A DNA stretch of 64,000 nucleotides from the NCBI GenBank assembly GCA_031308135.1, contig JAHLJT010009436.1, positions 141,258,303 through 141,322,302 on the forward strand, read 5' to 3'. The notes beneath the pieces are model-generated. The model was not told the origin of the DNA. It worked only from the letters and a program-made list of their open reading frames with translations, and ran no database searches. Made by a program: the position numbers and the translations under genes. Origin of the DNA: Acheta domesticus (Eukaryota; Arthropoda; Insecta; Orthoptera; Gryllidae). Numbering within the stretch: the first letter of the stretch is position 1; every line of letters starts with the position of its first letter. Of this stretch, positions 59,901-64,000 are shown piece after piece.

Positions 59901-62348
59901 ATTTTCAGAACATTTTCCCCTTTTACGACCATAATTGACACCTCAAAATCCTTTCCCTAATGATGACAATGATCTCCCCAAATTCAAGAAATCTAGTTTT
60001 CATCTCTTGCTTAAAGAGAATAGTTTTAGATTTTAGGGAAGGGAAAAAATAAGTTTTCATGATATTGGAAAAGTTGAAGACAAACTATATATTATGGAGT
60101 AGATAAAAAATAAAAGCGAAACCTTTCGTGTCAAGTACAAAGAAAACTAACTTACTGCCTTATCTTCGTCCATGACTTGATTTGTGACAAATCCGACAGG
60201 CCGCGTTTTGTCCAAGCTCTTAACGTATTCCACAATAGACCTGCAAGATGAAAAAATATTTGTTTCTGTTAGAATATCAGGGTAAATAATGACATTTAAT
60301 AATGTGATCCATTTTCATAACACTGAAAGTCATTCTTGACTTATACTTACTGATAATAGGGACCCGCTTTCTTGCGTCTAGTTCGCGCTTCATTGGAGAT
60401 TGACCACATTATTACACAGGGATGATTTTTGTCTCTGTTAATCATTTCTGCCATGACACCTTTGTGCTTCTCCAGAAGTACAGAACCAAAATTGCTGGAA
60501 ATTGTCCAAAGTTAACATGAAAGTAGAAAGAGTATGCTGTGAATTGGTGAATTTCGTGTTCAGCAGTTGTATTGGCAAATTTTGCAAATATTATTTTCCC
60601 AGTAAATTATACATGATGATTCATTTCAAGAATACGAGTCACTACCATGGTTCTCTTTAATAACCTATAAATAATTCCTTCACAATTTTGTCTCATACAG
60701 GATGCAATAACTTAACGCAAACATCGTTCGCTCTGCTGGATCGGATCTAGTTCTGTTGACTGGGAAGACAGTGCAGATTTCCGACATTATCTACACAGCT
60801 AATCGGATTTTTAAAAATATTTGGAGGACAGTTTTAGAGACCGGCTGCTATACAATGGGAATCAGATTTTTTTTTCTTCCTGAGACAAAAGAATGTTTAT
60901 GTTTTGTTCCCTAATGTTATTATTGTTTGGAAACCCTAAATAAACGCTTCGTGAGGCCACCAGCGTTCTACAAAGCAACTAGACTTGAAGTTTGAAAGCC
61001 AATGTACGAGTATTACAGAAGAGTTCTTTGAACATGTTGCGAAGGCAGTCACGCGGCGCAAAAGACTTACTCGAGGTTGACGGCAGGGCTCTCTGCCACG
61101 ATGAGAATGCCCTGTCGGTCGGCCAGGTCCAGCGCCTCCTCCGCATAGGGGTAGTGCGAGGTGCGGTAGCTGTTGGCGCCGATCCACTCGATGAGGCTGT
61201 AATCGCGCACCAGCAGCGTGTGATCCAGTCCTTTGCCTCGCAGCTACAAAAGTCCACCATAATAATTTCCGTTTAAATGCCTTTCCTTTTTTACGATTAA
61301 CTTATAATAAGTTATTAAGTTAATAATAACTTATTAACTTATTATAAATGGTATTAAATATTGCTTAAATTTGTTATTTAAAATATGCATTTTATTTATT
61401 GCTTAATGAACATCAAATATGTTACAGCGTCCGTACGGTACAATTACAAAGCAAATGATAACTAAGCTCACTTGTCATTTTCAAAAAGGGAGCATTCAGC
61501 ATGTGTTTCGATACTCAGACATCAAAATCTCAGCGCTAGCTTTTAGAGTAAGTTTTAGTGCAAAAGTCTGAAGTTAAAGAAAAAGATTTGTACTCACGAT
61601 TGAATCTTCGTGTTTCCCAAATCCATACATGTACATTGGTTTGCCATTGAGGAGAACTGTCGTTTCATTCCAAGTAATAGTACGTATACCAACAGGTAAT
61701 CTGTACACGTCTTTACGTTTTTGTCCGTGCTTTAATTGCACCTTCAACGATATTAAGGCAAATGTAAATGTTGGTATATTATATATTTACATAATATAGC
61801 ATACAGGTACTAGGTATTGCATACAAAATAATTGAACTTTATTAATTGATTTGACAGTAATAGTAATTAGGATTGAAAAAGAGGATTAAAAAATACTCAA
61901 GTGAAGTACATCTACATGGTAAATTTGTAACCAGTTCTACAATAGATCTTACATTAAGTGATTACATTGTTAAGTCATTTGAAGAGATATGAATATAAAA
62001 TGTGCGAATTAAAATAAAAAGTATACTACATTATATGGGAGATTGTGGATAAAAGTTCCTTTCTGTCGACTAGATAATCTTTCATAAGTAACTAGCAAAA
62101 CATGTTCTTTGCACAAAAAAATTTAACATAAAAGTTATAACAAACCTCAAACAAATAGAGATGACCGGGAGTTTTGCTCATGTGCACAGGCCACCATAAC
62201 TTCGCTTTATCGATCATTATGTCCCCCTCACAAAGAGACACTTCGCCAACAGGTGTGTTGCTCTCTTCGAGTAGAATTATCTTGCATGACACTTCGTCAT
62301 CAACCTCATTTTCGGATATAGTGTATGAGACATGGAAATGTACCACAC
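56810..62348 (-). CDS. beta-glucuronidase (GH2), 8 exons, 5' partial
   Basis: Join of complement 62146-62348, 61598-61741, 61071-61243, 60351-60494, 60156-60240, 57916-58092, 57696-57834 and 56810-56955; about 403 codons, with all junction phases consistent. The enzyme removes glucuronic acid from the non-reducing ends of glycosaminoglycan fragments and conjugates, usually in lysosomes or secreted. The order of landmarks follows animal GUSB: LWWP, LPVGIRT, GKPMYMYGFGKHED, GANSYRTSHYPYAEE, RDKNHPCVIMWSISNE (general acid/base E), APFMDVIGVNRYFSWYSDTG, PIFMSEYGADT (nucleophile E), EMVWNFADF, and GNKKGIFTRERQPK near the end. About 200 N-terminal residues, including the signal peptide, are missing; their exons must be beyond 62348, probably outside the window. 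Confidence 0.92.
57004..57659 (+). mobile_element. mariner-like element remnant
   Basis: Terminal repeats CGTACGCCGTTTTTTTTCAA then CCTC on the left and, inverted, GAGGTTGAAAATAAAACGGC then TCTCG on the right, with TA on each side (57002-57003 and 57660-57661). Inside, a 5' piece like DLHDVIRFL...EIHRRM and a 3' piece with IHDNARPPIASVTKHLG, SDFHLFFKL-type and VIQKLVYR.DKCLNLYG are mariner transposase landmarks, with stops and a large internal deletion. It sits in the last glucuronidase intron. Confidence 0.85.
57696..57834 (-). CDS. beta-glucuronidase exon
   Basis: The acceptor is TTTCTATCCAG and the donor CAAACAAG|GTAATT. It encodes LPSFVWTEDYQVALLQENFK and GFFIGEMVWNFADFATKQ. TE.YQ..LL and GE..WNFADF are typical for the family and sit in the catalytic TIM barrel. 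Confidence 0.92.
57916..58092 (-). CDS. beta-glucuronidase exon with the nucleophile glutamate
   Basis: The acceptor is AATTTTTCAG and the donor CATCAG|GTAATT. It encodes APFMDVIGVNRYFSWYSDTG, DLELVSHQVETEYTKWHNMY and KKPIFMSEYGADTISGFHQ. SEYGADT holds the catalytic nucleophile in this family. Confidence 0.94.
58093..60155. other. glucuronidase intron with a hAT-like insertion
   Basis: About 2 kb of intron. The only supported feature is the non-autonomous element at 59009-59959. The remainder is AT-rich without exon signals in the right phase. Confidence 0.5.
59009..59959. mobile_element. hAT-like non-autonomous element, 8-bp target duplication
   Basis: The termini TAGGGAAAGGATTTTAAGGT and, inverted, CACCTCAAAATCCTTTCCCT then A match at 20 of 21 positions. 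ATGATGAC occurs directly outside both ends (59001-59008 and 59960-59967), an exact 8-bp duplication as made by hAT transposases. The 951 bp contain no intact transposase; a short RSVSTANCS stretch near 59705 on the + strand may be a leftover of a hAT-type zinc finger. Confidence 0.88.
60156..60240 (-). CDS. beta-glucuronidase exon
   Basis: The acceptor is TTCATCTTGCAG and the donor AAGGCA|GTAAGT. It encodes SIVEYVKSLDKTRPVGFVTN and QVMDEDKA. SLD.TRPV.FV.N matches the family between the two catalytic exons. At 85 bases it needs its neighbours to be recognised. Confidence 0.9.
60351..60494 (-). CDS. beta-glucuronidase exon with the acid/base glutamate
   Basis: The acceptor is AATTTCCAG and the donor TATCA|GTAAGT. 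It encodes NFGSVLLEKHKGVMAEMINR, DKNHPCVIMWSISNEARTR and RKKAGPYY. RDKNHP..IMWS..NE contains the general acid/base of GH2 enzymes. Confidence 0.94.
60495..61070. other. glucuronidase intron
   Basis: 576 bases, AT-rich, nothing else recognised. Confidence 0.6.
61071..61243 (-). CDS. beta-glucuronidase exon, GC-rich
   Basis: The acceptor is CTTTTGTAG and the donor CCTCGA|GTAAGT. It encodes LRGKGLDHTLLVRDYSLIEW, IGANSYRTSHYPYAEEALDL and ADRQGILIVAESPAVNL. RGKG and GANS.RTSHYPY.EE are family hallmarks. Clearly more GC-rich than its neighbours. Confidence 0.94.
61302..61347. repeat. 46-bp AT-only near-perfect palindrome
   Basis: TTATAATAAGTTATTAAGTT and its near reverse complement follow each other without a spacer, in a glucuronidase intron. 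Probably a sequence-composition effect or a foldback remnant. Confidence 0.7.
61598..61741 (-). CDS. beta-glucuronidase exon
   Basis: The acceptor is ATCGTTGAAG, accepted because the exon then joins LFE|VQLKHG and keeps phase 0; the donor is TTCAATC|GTGAGT. It encodes VQLKHGQKRKDVYRLPVGI and TITWNETTVLLNGKPMYMYG, then FGKHEDSI. LPVGIRT...LNGKP...G..KHED is conserved in animal GUSB. Confidence 0.92.
62146..62348 (-). CDS. beta-glucuronidase exon, first one seen
   Basis: The acceptor is GTGTTTCCTCAG and the donor TTTGAG|GTTTGT. It encodes VVHFHVSYTISENEVDDEVS, CKIILLEESNTPVGEV and KAKLWWPVHMSKTPGHLYLF, then E. This is the immunoglobulin-like beta-sandwich domain 2 ending in the LWWP motif. It enters with two bases of a split codon, so at least one more exon lies upstream. 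Confidence 0.9.
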
Positions 62349-62701
62349 CTGAGGAAACACGTACTTTGAATTGAACTTATCTAAGTTTACCATTTCACCT
62401 TTTAATGTCCTATATATAAAAGGGCCGGGTTCCTAGCATTGAGCGCACTTCGAAAGGAGGGCGCCCAACGCTCTTTTTTTTTATTTTAGAAAATGTTGGG
62501 TCACCCGGGGTACATGCGCCGAACGTGCGCATACTAAAAGTGTATATACTACCGCTAGTATTAAAATGACGCAATGCATCTTTGCATCTGTCCTACATAT
62601 TCGTCTAAAGTACGCATCATAGGCATAACTGAATTCATATAAGTACAATATTTTCAACGCCAGAATGATCCCAGTTCAATTTATTACTTCACTGATCCCA
62701 A

Positions 62702-63025
62702 TCAACAACTGTTATCCGGAGATTTCTTCACCCAATGAAACTCTCCGGCAGCGATAGCACCATCGAGATTCACATCAGCAATCATCCGGTCGCCAATGAT
62801 AATCTTTCACTATTGCAGATTGGTGTTCCAGAAATCGTGACTTGAATAACGACGTTCATTAATTAAATTAATGAGGTGATTTTGTTACCCCTTTTCCTCC
62901 TGTAAGCCAAATGTACGTCGTGTCGCTGGTACTGTTTTCCAGGCTCTACCACGAAAGAAGCTACAAAAGTTCCTTCAGTTTTCACGTAGCAGGACTCGTA
63001 AGTGAAAAAATTTGGCACAAGCATG
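62702..63025 (-). CDS. unassigned coding-like stretch in two blocks
   Basis: On the - strand, an ATG at about 63025 opens a frame reading MLVPNFFTYESCYVKTEGTF, VASFVVEPGKQYQRHDVHLA and YRRKRG, followed by GGGGTAACA, a possible donor. After an interval, GTGAAAG could act as acceptor for IIIGDRMIADVNLDGAIAAG, then EFHWVKKSPDNSC and a stop at 62702-62704. The residue usage looks protein-like rather than random, and DVNLDGAIAAGEF resembles an EF-hand or dockerin-type calcium loop. I do not recognise the family. It may be a host exon pair, a pseudogene, or part of a transposon. Confidence 0.4.
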
Positions 63026-63409
63026 GAAATGCTACAGATTTAAAATTATGCTTTTTTAAACATTCAATGTTCAATATTTTATCATCTTAAGGGAAGATCA
63101 AATTTTGTCGATATTGGTACCGTTCACTTAACGTGACTGACAGACTGACGTTTTGAAATAATACTTTTTTCAGTATCAAGGAATCTCGAAACACAAGTAT
63201 CCATTAAAACTTTGAAATCAATTTCACTTAGCATTATATAACATTCTTTCTAGTACAACGCATATTACTATGTTTATATGTACTTAGGCAAGAATATAGG
63301 TGCACATAAAAGATTTGCTTCCAATGGCACGGACACTGTGATTGCAGCAAATTCGAGATCATTAAGCGTAAAGGCTTAATCGTGAATAACACTCTACCTC
63401 ATTATTAGA

Positions 63410-63800
63410 ACGTGTATTTTTTACTTTCTCGTATACATACGTACGGAGTAATATAAATAGTATAGGGAAAGTTACGAAATGCTGCGCGAAAAAACCACGA
63501 ATGTTCGGCAGAAAAAAGTCATTGCCGGACCCTGATAAAGAGAAAGTAAATAAAACCAGTTGCTAAATGAAGAAACGAAATCCCCTAACTCGTCTTGTGT
63601 AACCAGAATACCCGTTTTGTGGGTCCCTGATACCGAAAAAACAATTGAAAGTAAAACGTCAACACCACTAGCGCCTAAACCATGCATACGATTTTTTCCA
63701 AACTGAAGAAATCCCTGTCCATCTTGCTCTAGTCAAAGCTTTGAGATTTTGAAAAACTTTCTTCAAAATTGGGGGGTACTTTGCATGATGGCCCCCAGAC
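63410..63800 (+). repeat. dispersed repeat family R (copy 4)
   Basis: It contains GTCATTGCCGGACCCTGAT, then CCAGTTGCTAAATGAAG, then CAGAATACCCGTTTTGTGGG, then TCCCTGATACCGAAAAAAC and CACTAGCGCCTAAACC, in the same order as copy 2. A related stretch (TTTCCCTATACTACG and GAAAGTTACG) occurs near the start here and at about 53580. Confidence 0.55.
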
Positions 63801-64000
63801 ATTTTCAAAAGTTTTTAGAATAGAGTAAAATACACTTATTAGGGTGGCTATGGTCCGAATTTCACGGTTAAATCTTAATTTTCGAAAATTGCGAAAGTTT
63901 GAATTTATTCCGCGTCTTCGTCCAACTACAAATTTGCAGATAGATATTTTTCCTTCAAATAAAATTTGTTATTCATAGTTTGTTCTTACTTAAAGGTTAT

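Larger units (their letters stand above)
62349..64000. other. region upstream of the first visible glucuronidase exon
   Basis: It should contain or lead to the N-terminal glucuronidase exons, but none with the sugar-binding domain signature was found. It holds an unassigned coding-like pair of blocks on the - strand (62702-63025) and copy 4 of repeat family R (63410-63800). Confidence 0.4.

Noticed and set aside
1..64000. CRISPR arrays, operons, Shine-Dalgarno sites, rho-independent terminators.
   Set aside because: The window is eukaryotic nuclear DNA. The regular repeat array present (117 bp) is exon-derived and has no spacer structure.

Overview
This is a TE-rich, AT-rich stretch of an animal nuclear genome, most likely an insect. 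Three things point there: an ionotropic receptor (IR) chemoreceptor gene, a Tret1-like sugar/trehalose transporter, and a short run of GGTTA (TTAGG-type) repeats. Genes have many exons, consensus GT-AG introns and introns of up to about 15 kb. The order of insect cannot be fixed from the sequence. No prokaryotic features, rRNA or CRISPR were seen.

Three host genes can be assembled by hand from splice sites, reading phase and family motifs. (1) An IR gene on the + strand has seven exons between 1124 and 23821. It runs from the S1 ligand-binding lobe through the pore, M3, S2 and M4 to a stop codon; its N-terminal exons lie off the left edge. (2) A Tret1-like MFS transporter on the - strand has exons at 44634-44902 and 28569-29633. 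They are separated by a 15 kb intron that holds a pile of nested retroelements. (3) A GH2 beta-glucuronidase on the - strand has eight exons between 62348 and 56810, with both catalytic glutamates visible. Its N-terminal part is not found in the window.

Most of the rest is mobile DNA. The first IR intron holds an apparently full-length two-ORF LINE (2628-8473, 13-bp target duplication), a 230-bp foldback and a MITE. Other IR introns hold a TIR element (11714-13403) and a decayed Tc1-like transposon (15259-16692). The transporter intron contains, in order, (ATT)n, a decayed R4/Dong-like LINE carrying a solo LTR, (ATT)n, an RTE-like LINE split by a complete young Ty3/gypsy element (33354-38345), (ATT)n, a nearly complete R4/Dong-like LINE on the - strand, and (TTA)n. 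Next to transporter exon 1 is a 117-bp tandem array whose units are copies of that exon's 3' end with the splice donor. Between the transporter and the glucuronidase lie CR1-like fragments with a 1.5 kb insertion, a 2.4 kb inverted-repeat element and a tRNA-derived SINE. Glucuronidase introns and flanks hold a 282-bp MITE, a mariner remnant and a hAT-like non-autonomous element with a perfect 8-bp target duplication.

The three host genes are not obviously linked in function: odorant/tastant sensing, sugar transport and lysosomal-type glycosidase. The most unusual structures are the exon-derived tandem array, the layered insertions at ATT repeats, a LINE ORF2 with no AUG, a gypsy gag-pol whose stop codon lies in its own 3' LTR, and a two-block coding-like stretch (62702-63025, - strand) that I cannot assign to a family.
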